A stretch of DNA of 64,000 nucleotides from Alteromonas sp. ASW11-130 (GTDB lineage Bacteria; Pseudomonadota; Gammaproteobacteria; Enterobacterales; Alteromonadaceae). The notes beneath the pieces are model-generated. The model searched no databases and was not told the origin of the DNA. It worked only from the letters and a program-made list of their open reading frames with translations. How positions within the stretch are numbered: position 1 is the stretch's first letter; each line of letters begins with the position of its first letter. The position numbers were made by a program, and so were the translations under genes. The DNA is taken from positions 383,914 through 447,913 of the forward strand of contig NZ_JAPFRE010000015.1 in assembly GCF_026183735.1 (NCBI RefSeq), written 5' to 3'. This document shows, in pieces, positions 9,761-19,703 of this stretch.

Positions 9761-10020
9761 GCTCCAGCAGGTATGACCAGTAAGGATAATACTTGCTCCC
9801 CTTTATTCGTCATAAACTAAGGTCAGCGTTCTACCCTGACCTTCCAAAACCAGCTATTTCCTTCACTTGGATTAAATAAACCTATTTTGTAAGCAAAATA
9901 AAAAGTGAACAGTGAGAGGGAGAGGGGAGAAGTCAATAGCCATAGCATCCCCATTCACGTTAATGGGTGCTCGGCCCAAAGCACCTATAATTACACTGGT
10001 CCCTTCTCAACGTTGCATGG

Positions 10021-10521
10021 TTAATCACGTTCTGTTGCTATTGGCTGCCCAAACGTATCCCAGAAAATATGGTTCGTATTTACACCAGCAGTGCGAAGAC
10101 GATGAATCGTTTGTTGCATCATGTTTTGGGGTCCGCACAAATAGAGTTGTGCTTGACCAAAGGCATCAATTTTTGATCGCATTTTAAACATGGCATCTTG
10201 CGCATAGCCAGCCTGGCCTAACCAGCTTTCTGAGGGCTGCGACAATACAGGATAGTAGCGAAAGTTTTCTTGCTGTTTCTGCAAGCCAGTGAACTCATCA
10301 AAATACAATAGATCTTCTTCTGTGCGCGCACCATAGAAAAAGTAGACTGGAGCGGAAGTCCCATCAGCTAACAACGAATGGATGATCGCGCGAAGCGGGG
10401 CCATACCAGAGCCCGCTCCTAACAATACTTTTGTACCTGGGTGAGTAAAATCAATGGTCAAACCTTCGGTCGAGTCCATGCGTAGTTTTTTTCCACAGCA
10501 GGTATACAGCGGGTAATACAA
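10021..10521 (-). pseudogene. Truncated NqrF-like flavin reductase (NAD-binding half only)
   Basis: From about base 10475 to the stop the frame encodes the C-terminal NAD(P)-binding half of a ferredoxin reductase-family protein: 'KVLLGAGSGMAPLRAII' (pyrophosphate-binding glycine loop), 'VYFFYGARTEEDLLYFDEF', 'AQLYLCGPQNMMQQTI' and 'IFWDTFG'. The pattern matches the NqrF subunit family. The N-terminal 2Fe-2S and FAD-binding parts are missing; upstream the frame runs into the 3' end of cusA, whose last ~70 bases it overlaps in another frame ('MYYPLYTCCGKK' is cusA DNA read out of frame). The simplest reading is a deletion that joined the cusA end to the middle of a reductase gene. Without the flavin domain it is unlikely to be functional. 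Confidence 0.75.
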
Positions 10522-13500
10522 GTAACGTTAGTACCAGCGCACTTAAGGTTCCGCCCACCATTGGTGCTGCAATGCGGCTCATAACCTCTGAGCCGGCACC
10601 GCCGCCATACATCACTGGTAATAAGCCTATAATGATCGAAAGTGAGGTCATCATCACTGGTCGCACTCGCAACCCTGCACCTTCTTCAATGGCTTTTTTT
10701 AGCGCATCTAATGATGGGGTAGCGCTACGAGAAGTCAGTTCTGCACAGCTCTGATTAAGATAAACCAGCATCAACACACCAATTTCAACAGCCACTCCGG
10801 CTAACGCGATAAAGCCCACCCCTACCGCGACAGAGAAGTTGAACTGTTCGAAATACATTAACCAAACACTCCCCACCAACGCCAACGGCAAGGTGCCAAT
10901 AACAATGGCCACTTCACTAAAACTACGGAAGTTCAGGTAAAGTAAAACAATGATAATGGCTAGCGTCAGCGGCACCACATATTGTAGCTTTGCCTTGGCG
11001 CGTTGCATGTACTCATATTGACCCGACCAGTTAATTGAATAGCCCGGTGGCAAATCGATATGCTGTGAGACTGCTGTCTGCGCCCTTTCTACGTAGCTAC
11101 CCACATCTACGTTTTCAATATCTACGAACACCCAACCGTTAATACGCGCGTTTTCGCTTTTTATGCCCGGCGGACCATCTTCAATATAAACTCTCGCTAC
11201 GTCACCTAACGCAATACGCGCTTCGCTTGGCATCACAATCGGCAGCCGCGCTAATGTTTCGGGAGAGTCTCGATAATCCTGAGGGTAACGTAAATTCACC
11301 GGATAACGTTCCAGTCCTTCAACGGTTTGGGTTACATTCATGCCGCCCACAGCAGTAGCGACGACTTGTTGCACATCGGCAATATTTAAACCAAACCTCG
11401 CTGCTTTGAGACGATCTATATCAACACGTAAATAGCGGCCCCCCGCCACTCGTTCAGAATAAACCGACGCGGTTCCTGGCACCTCTTTCATTACCTTTTC
11501 CAGCTGCTGACCAATAGACTGGATAACGCTTAATTCTGGGCCCGCCACTTTGATTCCCACTGGCGTTTTGATTCCTGTCGCCAGCATATCAATGCGGGTT
11601 TTAATGGGCATAACCCAAGCGTTAGTTAAGCCCGGGAAATTCACCAAAGCATCAAGCTCCTGCTTTAAGCTTTCGGTCGTAACCCCTTCTCTCCATTCGG
11701 AACGCGGCTTAAGCTGAATGAATGTTTCAATCATGGTGAGGGGGGCAGGATCAGTCGCCGTTTCTGCTCTACCCACTTTACCAAATACCGTTTCCACCTC
11801 GGGCAACGTTTTTATCAATTTATCTGTTTGCTGAAGGAGCTCGCGCGCTTTACCAATCGAAATGCCCGGATAGGTTGTGGGCATATACATCAGGTCACCT
11901 TCATCCAAATCTGGAATAAACTCACTGCCAATTTTACTTATTGGCCATGCGCTTAATGCAGTAACCAGTATCGCCAATAAGACGGTCATCTTCGGAAATC
12001 GCAATACAGTGCGCAATGCGGGCATATATAGCGCAATGAGCATACGGTTAACCGGGTTCTTGTGTTCGGGCAGCACTTTCCCTCGAACAAAATAACCCAT
12101 TAACACGGGCACAAGGGTTATTGATAGCGCTGCGGCCGCCGCCATGGCGTAAGTTTTAGTAAATGCCAGCGGCGAGAACATGCGTCCTTCCTGCGCTTCC
12201 AACGTAAATACCGGTAGGAAAGAGACCGTAATAATAAGCAAAGAGAAAAATAATGCAGGCCCTACTTCGCTAGTGGCTTTTGCCACCACCTGCCAGCGAT
12301 TTTCTGGCGTGAGCGGCGTTTTTTCCATATGCTTATGCATATTTTCTATCATGACAATGGCACCGTCGATCATTGCCCCGATAGCAATGGCAATCCCGCC
12401 CAGCGACATGATGTTGGCGTTTATCCCCTGCATGTGCATGACAATAAATGCCGCTAAAATACCAATCGGTAAGCTGATCACTGCGACTAATGAAGAGCGT
12501 ACGTGGAATAAAAACACCACACACACCACCATTACCACTAAAAATTCTTCCGCCAGTTTTGACCATAAATTATCAACGGCGTCACCTATTAGCCCTGAAC
12601 GGTCATAGACAGTGACAATTTCTACCCCAGGGGGTAGCCCTTTTTCCAGTTGTTTTAATTTTGCTTTTACACCATCGATTGTGTCTTGTGCATTTTCTCC
12701 GAAGCGCATAACAACAATGCCGCCTACTGTTTCGCCCTCGCCATTAAGTTCGGCTACGCCTCGGCGCATTTGTGGACCAACAGACACATCCGCGATATCC
12801 CCAATACTGAGTGGGGTTCCTTGGTTATTAATTCCTAATGGTATGGACTCGATATCAGCAATGCTTTTGATATAACCTGATGCAGTAACCATATACTCGG
12901 CTTCTGCCATTTCTATAACGGATGCACCGGTTTCCTGATTCCCCAGTTTAAGCGCGGTTTGGACGAGACTTAACGGAATGTTGTAAGCGCGCAATTTGTT
13001 AGGTGACACTTGCACCTGGTATTGACGCACCATTCCCCCTACCGGGGCCACTTCGGAAACTCCGGCTACCGTTTGCAGTTCATATTTTAAAAACCAGTCT
13101 TGAATACTGCGTAACTGACTAATGTCGTGCTGACCTGTTTTATCTACCAAGGCATACAGATACACCCAGCCCACGCCCGTTGCATCTGGACCAAGTTGCG
13201 GGCGGGCATTTTCAGGCAAAGAAGGTGCAACCTGGCTTAAGTACTCCAGTACACGACTTCGCGCCCAATATAAATCGGTGTCTTCATCGAAGATGACATA
13301 CACGAAGCTATCACCAAAAAATGAAAATCCACGCACTGTTTTAGCACCTGGCACTGACAACATCGCCGTAGTTAGTGGGTAGGTCACCTGATCTTGCACC
13401 ACTTGCGGCGCCTGACCAGGGTAATTAGTTTTAATAATGACCTGAACGTCCGATAAATCAGGGATGGCATCAACCGGCGTATTTTTAAGCGAGTAAATAC

Positions 13501-13579
13501 CGCCCAATACCAAAAATAACGTTGCCAGTAAGACAAAAAAACGATTTGCAATTGACCAGTGAATGATGGCACCAATCAT
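10451..13579 (-). CDS. cusA: Cu(I)/Ag(I) (heavy-metal) RND efflux pump, inner-membrane transporter
   Basis: 1042 aa, near the usual CusA length. Hallmarks of the HME-RND family: N-terminal TM1 then 'TPVDAIPDLSDVQVII' and 'YPGQAPQVVQDQVTYPL'; TM4-region 'SLGGIAIAIGAMIDGAIVMI' with the proton-relay acids; 'FIPDLDEGDLMYMPT'; 'AETATDPAPLTMIETF'; and 'RIDMLATGIKTPVGIKV', which is closer to CusA than to CzcA. It uses proton influx to extrude metal through a CusCBA tripartite complex. Start overlaps the cusB stop (ATGA). The last residues after 'VLPAVYLLWKKT' (GLDRRFDH) look foreign: they come from sequence that also encodes the reductase remnant in another frame, so the natural C-terminus may have been replaced at a deletion junction. 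The core fold should be intact. Confidence 0.92.
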   Translation of the reverse strand: MIGAIIHWSIANRFFVLLATLFLVLGGIYSLKNTPVDAIPDLSDVQVIIKTNYPGQAPQVVQDQVTYPLTTAMLSVPGAKTVRGFSFFGDSFVYVIFDEDTDLYWARSRVLEYLSQVAPSLPENARPQLGPDATGVGWVYLYALVDKTGQHDISQLRSIQDWFLKYELQTVAGVSEVAPVGGMVRQYQVQVSPNKLRAYNIPLSLVQTALKLGNQETGASVIEMAEAEYMVTASGYIKSIADIESIPLGINNQGTPLSIGDIADVSVGPQMRRGVAELNGEGETVGGIVVMRFGENAQDTIDGVKAKLKQLEKGLPPGVEIVTVYDRSGLIGDAVDNLWSKLAEEFLVVMVVCVVFLFHVRSSLVAVISLPIGILAAFIVMHMQGINANIMSLGGIAIAIGAMIDGAIVMIENMHKHMEKTPLTPENRWQVVAKATSEVGPALFFSLLIITVSFLPVFTLEAQEGRMFSPLAFTKTYAMAAAAALSITLVPVLMGYFVRGKVLPEHKNPVNRMLIALYMPALRTVLRFPKMTVLLAILVTALSAWPISKIGSEFIPDLDEGDLMYMPTTYPGISIGKARELLQQTDKLIKTLPEVETVFGKVGRAETATDPAPLTMIETFIQLKPRSEWREGVTTESLKQELDALVNFPGLTNAWVMPIKTRIDMLATGIKTPVGIKVAGPELSVIQSIGQQLEKVMKEVPGTASVYSERVAGGRYLRVDIDRLKAARFGLNIADVQQVVATAVGGMNVTQTVEGLERYPVNLRYPQDYRDSPETLARLPIVMPSEARIALGDVARVYIEDGPPGIKSENARINGWVFVDIENVDVGSYVERAQTAVSQHIDLPPGYSINWSGQYEYMQRAKAKLQYVVPLTLAIIIVLLYLNFRSFSEVAIVIGTLPLALVGSVWLMYFEQFNFSVAVGVGFIALAGVAVEIGVLMLVYLNQSCAELTSRSATPSLDALKKAIEEGAGLRVRPVMMTSLSIIIGLLPVMYGGGAGSEVMSRIAAPMVGGTLSALVLTLLVLPAVYLLWKKTTHGLDRRFDH

Positions 13580-15327
13580 AATATATCCTCATTACTTTGC
13601 TGCATATTATGCTGGCTATGTTCCATCTGTATTTGCGGAAGTGATTTGATATCGATAATGATAAATTCATCGCCGACCTCAAACGTAAACTCAATCTCCT
13701 GACCTTCTTGAAGCCCTGTCAAATCAAGATCTTCTGCGGCTACGAAATCCATGGTAGCAGGGCCGCGATTCCACTTTTCTATTGGGCCGCGGCTGATATT
13801 GAGAACACGACTATCCCGATCAATACTATTGATTTTACCGGTGACAGTAGCTTGATTAGCACTACTGTCTTTTTGCGTCATTACATGAATATCTGTTATC
13901 AGATAGTCGCCCTGAGCTGTTTTTGTCATTTCAAAATGCAGTGAATCAGCATTCGCCAGCTTATTCATATCAACCGATTCAGCAACAGTAAAATCCATCG
14001 TCATTTCAGGCCAATCCCATTCTTTAACGGGTTTATGGGTAATGTTAGCCATTCTGTGGCCTTTCATAACACGGTTTACCTTTCCTTCAGCCCATACCGA
14101 TGAGGGCTTGTCATCAGGTGACATACGGGCAAAGTCAGACGATATACTGGACTCGGAATCAATCAAAAACTGGGCCGACGTAACCACTTCGTCGTCCTGC
14201 ATCAATCCTGAAAGAATTTCCACATGGGAGCTATCGACGCGGCCCGTTTCCACCGCTACGGACTTGAACATCCCTTCTCCTAACGCCACTACAACGCGAG
14301 ACTGTTTACCCGTGCGAATCACTGAAGACTTAGGTACCAGCATGGTTTGTTCATCGGTTTCAGCGTGGATAGTCACTTGCGCGAACATATTCGGCTGTAA
14401 CGTGCGATCAGGGTTATCGAATTTTAAACGCACTCGCAATGTGCGATTTTTTACATTTAGGGAAGGGTAAATATAATCCACTTCACCCTGCCAGGCTCGC
14501 CCAGGTATGAAATCGAGTGTCATCGTAACCGGAAGGCCGACTTCTACCAGTTGCGCATCTCGTTCAAAGATTTCTGCTTCCACCCATACCTGTTCCAGTT
14601 GGCCGATACTCATCAGCGTGGTGCCAGGTTGGATGAAAAAACCTTCCGCGATCCGAAGGTCGTCCACAACGCCAGACTGAGGCGCGGTAAAGGTGATAGT
14701 GTGTTTTACCTCACGAGTTCGTCGCAATTCACTGATAACAGAGTTGGGAAGTTGCAACGCTCGAAGTCGTTCACTGGCGGCACTAATTAAGCGTGCATCG
14801 CCGCGTTTTAGCGCAATAATAAACTCCTCTTGCGCATTCACGAGTTGCGGAGAATACAAGGTATAAAGCGGCTGGTCTTTCTCAACCGGATTGCCCGCTG
14901 CTTTCACGAAAAGTGTTTCTACCCAGCCTTCTACTCTTGGATGAATGTGTAATAGTGAGTCTTGATCGTACTGTACATAACCCACCGTATGAATGGCATT
15001 GTTCAGTGACCCCATCGTAACTGGTTGTGTACGTACTCCCAGATTATTAATCACCGCCGGCGAAATTTTAACAGCACCTGGACCATGCTCACCTGATGAA
15101 TCGGATTCTTCATAAACGGGCACCAAGTCCATGCCCATCGGAGATTTACCTGGTTTGTCGCGACGATAGTTGGCGTCCATCGGGGCGACCCAATAAAGCG
15201 GTTTTTTCTCCGCCGAACTCTCGCTGCTGCTATGCTGGCTTTCGGGAGTGACAAATAGATAGGTAAGTAAGGCGCCTAAAAGCAACCCAACTATGACGGC
15301 TAAGGCAGTGCGTAGTGAATTACTCAT
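13576..15327 (-). CDS. cusB: CusB-type periplasmic adaptor with heavy-metal-binding domain and two C-terminal CusF-like domains
   Basis: 583 aa. Residues 8-28 form an N-terminal membrane/signal segment. Residues 44-73 are the heavy-metal-binding domain ('YWVAPMDANYRRDKPGKS', 'PMGMDLVPVYE'), the Cus type with Met in place of Cys. The HlyD-like barrel-sandwich and hairpin region follows (about 80-400). Then two CusF-like OB folds are fused: residues 411-480 with 'ITHKPVKEWDWPEMTMDF' (His, Trp and two Met ligands kept) and 493-565 with 'ISRGPIEKWNRGPATMDF' (His replaced by Arg, fewer Met). Most CusB proteins carry none or one, so the pump has a built-in metallochaperone plus a degenerate copy. 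It overlaps cusC by 8 nt and cusA by 4 nt. Confidence 0.93.
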   Translation of the reverse strand: MSNSLRTALAVIVGLLLGALLTYLFVTPESQHSSSESSAEKKPLYWVAPMDANYRRDKPGKSPMGMDLVPVYEESDSSGEHGPGAVKISPAVINNLGVRTQPVTMGSLNNAIHTVGYVQYDQDSLLHIHPRVEGWVETLFVKAAGNPVEKDQPLYTLYSPQLVNAQEEFIIALKRGDARLISAASERLRALQLPNSVISELRRTREVKHTITFTAPQSGVVDDLRIAEGFFIQPGTTLMSIGQLEQVWVEAEIFERDAQLVEVGLPVTMTLDFIPGRAWQGEVDYIYPSLNVKNRTLRVRLKFDNPDRTLQPNMFAQVTIHAETDEQTMLVPKSSVIRTGKQSRVVVALGEGMFKSVAVETGRVDSSHVEILSGLMQDDEVVTSAQFLIDSESSISSDFARMSPDDKPSSVWAEGKVNRVMKGHRMANITHKPVKEWDWPEMTMDFTVAESVDMNKLANADSLHFEMTKTAQGDYLITDIHVMTQKDSSANQATVTGKINSIDRDSRVLNISRGPIEKWNRGPATMDFVAAEDLDLTGLQEGQEIEFTFEVGDEFIIIDIKSLPQIQMEHSQHNMQQSNEDIL

Positions 15328-16654
15328 ATTGGCTCTCCTGCATGACGTGATGTTCTATTTTATTTGGAAAGAAAAAATTCAGCTGGTTTTTGACTTTTAA
15401 AATTTCAATATCGATATTAAGGGCTGCTATTCGCGTATTTAATTGAGCGATGCGCGCCATAACTACTTCTGAAAAATCACCATTATCATTGGTGTAGGCC
15501 GTAAGTGTTAATTCTGCTTGTTCAGCTGTTTGATTAAGTAGTTGGTCGTTATATAGCGCTTGTCTTTTCTGAAGATTACGGAGTTGGGCTATGCCCTGTT
15601 GAACTTGCGCAAGCATGGTGCGCAGCTTTAAACGTTTGTTTGTTTTTACTGCTTCACTTCTTGCAATAGATGCAGAGACTTGTCGATCCTGACGTTCTCC
15701 TTGAAAGAGCGGTACGTCGAAAGTCACCCCAATTGAGAGGAAATCAGCTCTTTCCATTGCGCTACTATCATCTCGATAGGCGTAGCTGGCATTGATGCCC
15801 CACTGCGGTTTATATTGCTGTCGGGCCAGTTCAATATTCTTTCCTGCCACCTGTTGCTCCACATCAATGGCCCTGATGGAGGGGTGGTCATTCAATGCTT
15901 CTACGAGCAGCGAATGTTTGTTTTTACGATCTAACAGATCAGGGTTGTGCAACGTTACCTCGGGTAATGATTCAGGTAGAGACTGGGACAGGGCTATTCC
16001 AGCGACCCACTCATTTAGTGCTGCCAACGCCACATCCCGCTGTTGACGCTGTACTGTCAGTCTATCTTCTAGCTGAATCAGTTCGAGATGGGCACGAACT
16101 ACATCTTGCTGGCCGGTATTGCCAAACGCTGAGGAGTAGTTAGCACTTACTATGTCCGCCATTTGCTCGAACAGGGCTGAGTCAGCTTCAATTAAATTTA
16201 ACGTTTGCTGAGCTTGATACCATTCCAGCCATCGTTGCGTCACCATCGTTTTGATTGCCGCTATCCGTTCTTGCCGCAGTACTGGCAGTTGTGAGGCTTT
16301 TAAATCTAACTGTTCACGTTTTAGCGATAGGGTATCCCCCCGTGGAAACGGTTGTGATACGCCTACCATTAACTGTGTCATGGCTTCCTGATCAAAGGAA
16401 AACGTATCCACTGGTAGGTTCATCATGTTGATAGACACGTTGGGGTTTGGCAACGTATCAGCGGCAATACTCTCTTCTTTTAGCGCCTGCTCCTCATAGC
16501 GCTTCCCTTGCAACCAGGGGTCCTGTGCAATGGCTAGGGCGATGACATTTGACAGCGTATTTTCGCTACTAATAGCGGAGGTTGAGAAAGTACCACATAT
16601 AAATATTACCCCCATGCTATACCAGGTAGTAAGGGCGTTTTTGAAAATGCTCAT
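15320..16654 (-). CDS. cusC: TolC-family outer-membrane efflux channel of the Cus system
   Basis: 444 aa with an N-terminal signal (…GTFSTSAISS). The two repeated TolC/OEP halves are visible: early 'IALAIAQDPWLQGKRYEE', 'TLPNPNVSINMMNLP', 'GVSQPFPRGDTLSLKREQ', and late 'DHPSIRAIDVEQQVAGKN', 'DFLSIGVTFDVPLFQGER', followed by long heptad-rich helices. It forms the trimeric outer-membrane duct for CusBA. It is the first efflux gene in the operon and its stop overlaps the cusB start by 8 nt. Some relatives are annotated CzcC; assignment to copper/silver rests on the neighbours. Confidence 0.9.
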   Translation of the reverse strand: MSIFKNALTTWYSMGVIFICGTFSTSAISSENTLSNVIALAIAQDPWLQGKRYEEQALKEESIAADTLPNPNVSINMMNLPVDTFSFDQEAMTQLMVGVSQPFPRGDTLSLKREQLDLKASQLPVLRQERIAAIKTMVTQRWLEWYQAQQTLNLIEADSALFEQMADIVSANYSSAFGNTGQQDVVRAHLELIQLEDRLTVQRQQRDVALAALNEWVAGIALSQSLPESLPEVTLHNPDLLDRKNKHSLLVEALNDHPSIRAIDVEQQVAGKNIELARQQYKPQWGINASYAYRDDSSAMERADFLSIGVTFDVPLFQGERQDRQVSASIARSEAVKTNKRLKLRTMLAQVQQGIAQLRNLQKRQALYNDQLLNQTAEQAELTLTAYTNDNGDFSEVVMARIAQLNTRIAALNIDIEILKVKNQLNFFFPNKIEHHVMQESQYE

Positions 16655-16755
16655 AATATTGCTCCACGCAATATGTAAATGCGACTGCTAACACATTGCC
16701 TTCAATTAAATTCAGCCTGAACAGACAGTCCGGACGTTTCGCTTCGATTTTTAAT

Positions 16756-17139
16756 TTAGGCTATGGGCGGTCGAAACAGGGATGAGGAAGATTTACGCAC
16801 CATACCGCTTACGTTAATAAAACGTTCGGCAATGGATTGTTCTTCTGTAATGGAAAGCGAATGAACGATGTAAACTGACACGCTTGCACATGCCTGGGGC
16901 ATACAATCGCACTCGTCCTGACAACAGTCATCCGAAGATGGGTGAGCTTTTAAGTGATGATGGTTTTCGCAGGAATGATGATCGGTAGAATCAGGCATTT
17001 TGTCATGTTGCATCTGCGTGGTCGACATGTCACTCTGCATGGCATGGACAGGCAGCGTCGGGAAGGCAGAAGCCACCATGGTTTGTAACCCCAACGTTAT
17101 TAACACCAGCAATGTAAACAAACGACGAGTTGTATTCAT
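16756..17139 (-). CDS. Small exported Met/His/Cys-rich metal-binding protein at head of cus operon
   Basis: 127 aa from the ATG at 17139, which gives a clear signal peptide (MNTTRRLFTLLVLITLG...VASA). The mature region is packed with soft-metal ligands: 'MQSDMSTTQMQHDKMPD', 'HHSCENHHHLKAH', 'DDCCQDECDCMPQAC'. The C-terminus ends in 'SLFRPPIA', a tail I recall from small proteins next to cus/czc operons. Probably a periplasmic copper/silver buffer or scavenger transcribed with cusCBA (about 100 bp to cusC). A TTG 8 codons upstream is an alternative start without advantage. Confidence 0.75.
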   Translation of the reverse strand: MNTTRRLFTLLVLITLGLQTMVASAFPTLPVHAMQSDMSTTQMQHDKMPDSTDHHSCENHHHLKAHPSSDDCCQDECDCMPQACASVSVYIVHSLSITEEQSIAERFINVSGMVRKSSSSLFRPPIA

Positions 17140-17386
17140 GACTGCCCTGAAAAATAGACTCAATTAGTATAACCGGATTAGATACCTATGCAACCTCCGC
17201 TGTACTCATTCAACTTTGAGAAGGTTTACCCGCACAAATCTGTTCGAGATGGGTGCATTATCGGATACATTGGGGAGGTTAAGCTTGGAAGTTGACAGCG
17301 CTGTTTAAACGAACAAATTGGCCAATAGAATTGCAACACACCCAGCGAGCGTCGGCGGGTGTGTTAACGGACTAACTATAATAGGA

Positions 17387-19525
17387 TTAGAAGTCCCAGC
17401 GAAGCGTTACGCTGTAATCTGTAGGCGAACCAGCGAAGGTTTGCTCTGACCGCACCGAGCCCAGATACGTTTCATCTAAAATATTATCAACATTTACATG
17501 TAGCGATAACTGTTGATTGAAGGTGTAACTCGCGTATCCGCCCACTAACCCATAGCTATCTTGGGTAATTCTACCGAAACCTGTTGTTTCAGAATACACC
17601 TCGCTCTGCCAGCGAACAGAAACGCCTGCATTTAACTTTTCATTCCATTGCGGTGCGTAGTCGGCAAGCAGTTTAAATGTCCTGCGAGGGATATGAGTCC
17701 GCGCCTCACTACCATTTTCACCACGCATATTTAGCACAGTAAGCCCGCCTATTAGTGACCATTCATCATTGAGTGGTCCCGATACTTCAACTTCGAAGCC
17801 GTTTGAAGCAACGGTTATCCCTTGATACAGTGCGTAAGTGAAGTCATCAGAATAGTCTTCGTCATCTACGCCATCACCGTCATCATAACCTAGAAATTCG
17901 TATAGGTTTTCCTGTTCCGTTCTAAACAATGCAAGGCTTATTAAAAAGTTATTTTCAAAACGTGACTTCACTCCCGCTTCATAGCTACGACCATAGGCTG
18001 AACCTAATGGCTCAATATCTTCGTTTAAGTAGTACTGGGGCTGATAGATATCACTGTAGCTTGCGTAAAAATTAACATTGTCGATCGCTTCCCAGGTAAA
18101 ACCAAGGTACGGGCTGGTACCGTCCTCAGTGGTTGAGGTAGACGCGCCCCAAGCTTCCCCTTCGTTGTCATAATCAATAAAACTGCCACCCAATACCAGG
18201 TCAAGCCTATCGGATACGGACAGTTGCATTGCAGTGTAATAACGGTTTAATTTAATATCTGCAAACCCAGCTTCAGTGGGCGCCGCCCATTCTGGTCGAC
18301 TCACTTCGTTACCTGTCCAACCAGCAAAAGCGGGCATCACGTCAAAGCCACTCATTGCCGCGGAATCAAGATCGCTGGTCTGCGCATCAGCCAGGCTTAC
18401 CCCTACAATAAAAGTATGCTCTCTGCCCCAGGTATTGAAATTTCCCTGAAGGGTGTTATCCCAAATTAGCGTATCATCTTTTGCTGAAAACTTACCTGGG
18501 TAGCCTAGTAAGCCTAAACCCGTTTGCCGATCGAGCCCCGTATTCCAATAGGTGTAAAATAGTTCGGACTGTTCTTCATAATTGATATGGTTTAATTTAC
18601 TGGTGAAATTGAGGTCATCATTAATAAACCAGCTAACTTCAGCGAACGCATTGCGATTTAGCGTGTCCCAGTACGTCCAGTTCATTGCAGTGGTAGTCGA
18701 TGCAGGAAAATCCGCCTGGGTCCCATCAGAATAAATTTGCGGTACCGCGCCCCAGGTATTGCCTTCAGCATTGTTGTCGTGAAACGAATAGCCTACCGTG
18801 ACCGTGACCGTGTCGCTAATTTGACCGTCCACTACGCCATACACTACGTTTCGATTATTTCCGTAAAGGTTTAACCAGCTTTCTTTATCCTGATGAACCA
18901 CTACAGCACGCGCCGCCCACGTGCCAGATTCGGTAAGTGGCGTGGATACATCAGCGACAGCGCGCATTTTTGCCCAACGGCCATAAGTTAGATCTACCCT
19001 GGCTGCAAAGTCATTCTCTGGCCGCTTGCGTACATAATTGACCGTACCTGACGGGTTACCCAGACCCGTGATCAAACCGTTTGACCCTCTGATAAATTCG
19101 ACTCTTTCATAAATGGCGGTATCCATATCACCTACAAAAATATCGCCAAACGGCACACCCGATCCGTCTACATGCATGCTAGTGATATCGAAACCGCGTG
19201 AGTTAAAATAGGTCCGGTCCGTTTCAGTGCGATCGATATTTATACCTGTGACATGTTCGAACAAACTGTTTATGTCGTCTAATTGATAATTAGCGATTGT
19301 GTCATCTTCGACTATAGATACAGACTGGGGGGTCTCATAACTATCTAAACCAAGTCCCGTAGCGCCGGAGCTTAAGCGCTGAATACGGCTTTCAACGATA
19401 CGAATTACTTCGACATCCTCTTCCTTCACGTTACTAGTACTATTTTGTGTCGTTTTTGATAATTGAGCGTGCACTCCAAACGCCAACATAATGGGCGAAA
19501 GCGCAAAAATTTCCTGCAAAGTCAT
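17387..19525 (-). CDS. TonB-dependent siderophore receptor
   Basis: 712 aa outer-membrane receptor. A short signal region (…MLAFGVHAQ) is followed by a TonB-box-like 'VEVIRI', a plug domain ('YETPQSVSIVEDDTIANY', 'GINIDRTETDRTYFNSRG', 'IYERVEFIRGSNGLITG', 'GNPSGTVNYVRKRP') and a 22-strand barrel ending in the typical terminal aromatic 'YSVTLRWDF'. The plug motifs match the FpvA/FhuE ferric-siderophore class. A near-consensus Fur box lies about 60 bp upstream, so it should be induced by iron limitation. The ligand cannot be told from sequence; no siderophore biosynthesis genes are in the window. Confidence 0.92.
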   Translation of the reverse strand: MTLQEIFALSPIMLAFGVHAQLSKTTQNSTSNVKEEDVEVIRIVESRIQRLSSGATGLGLDSYETPQSVSIVEDDTIANYQLDDINSLFEHVTGINIDRTETDRTYFNSRGFDITSMHVDGSGVPFGDIFVGDMDTAIYERVEFIRGSNGLITGLGNPSGTVNYVRKRPENDFAARVDLTYGRWAKMRAVADVSTPLTESGTWAARAVVVHQDKESWLNLYGNNRNVVYGVVDGQISDTVTVTVGYSFHDNNAEGNTWGAVPQIYSDGTQADFPASTTTAMNWTYWDTLNRNAFAEVSWFINDDLNFTSKLNHINYEEQSELFYTYWNTGLDRQTGLGLLGYPGKFSAKDDTLIWDNTLQGNFNTWGREHTFIVGVSLADAQTSDLDSAAMSGFDVMPAFAGWTGNEVSRPEWAAPTEAGFADIKLNRYYTAMQLSVSDRLDLVLGGSFIDYDNEGEAWGASTSTTEDGTSPYLGFTWEAIDNVNFYASYSDIYQPQYYLNEDIEPLGSAYGRSYEAGVKSRFENNFLISLALFRTEQENLYEFLGYDDGDGVDDEDYSDDFTYALYQGITVASNGFEVEVSGPLNDEWSLIGGLTVLNMRGENGSEARTHIPRRTFKLLADYAPQWNEKLNAGVSVRWQSEVYSETTGFGRITQDSYGLVGGYASYTFNQQLSLHVNVDNILDETYLGSVRSEQTFAGSPTDYSVTLRWDF

Positions 19526-19581
19526 AATATTCTCTAGTGTTCTAGTTATGGGCGCACATTATAAATAACTCAAAGAGTATA

Positions 19582-19600
19582 TCAAATGATAATCATTACT
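19582..19600 (-). promoter_or_regulatory. Fur box upstream of siderophore receptor
   Basis: Contains an uninterrupted AATGATAATCATTA core (19585-19598) matching the centre of the 19-bp Fur consensus GATAATGATAATCATTATC. It sits about 60 bp before the receptor start. Confidence 0.85.
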
Positions 19601-19679
19601 ATTTGCATTAAAGATTTTATGCAAATAGTAATACTGGAACAGGCGATACTTATTCCCAAAGTTAAAAATCTAAAAAGTC

Positions 19680-19703
19680 ACAAAGCTACAAAGTTACAAA
19701 GTT
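19680..19703. repeat. Three tandem ACAAAG(C/T)T octamers
   Basis: Three direct 8-mers in the receptor/fpr intergenic region. Possibly a protein-binding array or a simple-sequence tract; no function can be read from it. Confidence 0.5.

Noticed and set aside
9912..10187. 91-codon plus-strand frame before the reductase remnant
   Set aside because: Mostly antisense to the reductase coding region, no motif.
12180..12608. 142-codon plus-strand frame inside cusA
   Set aside because: Antisense shadow of conserved CusA sequence.
14042..14470. 142-codon plus-strand frame inside cusB
   Set aside because: Antisense shadow of the adaptor gene with no independent support.
19680..19703. ACAAAG(C/T)T octamers considered as plasmid-type iterons
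   Set aside because: Only three short copies, no replication gene or AT-rich origin nearby.
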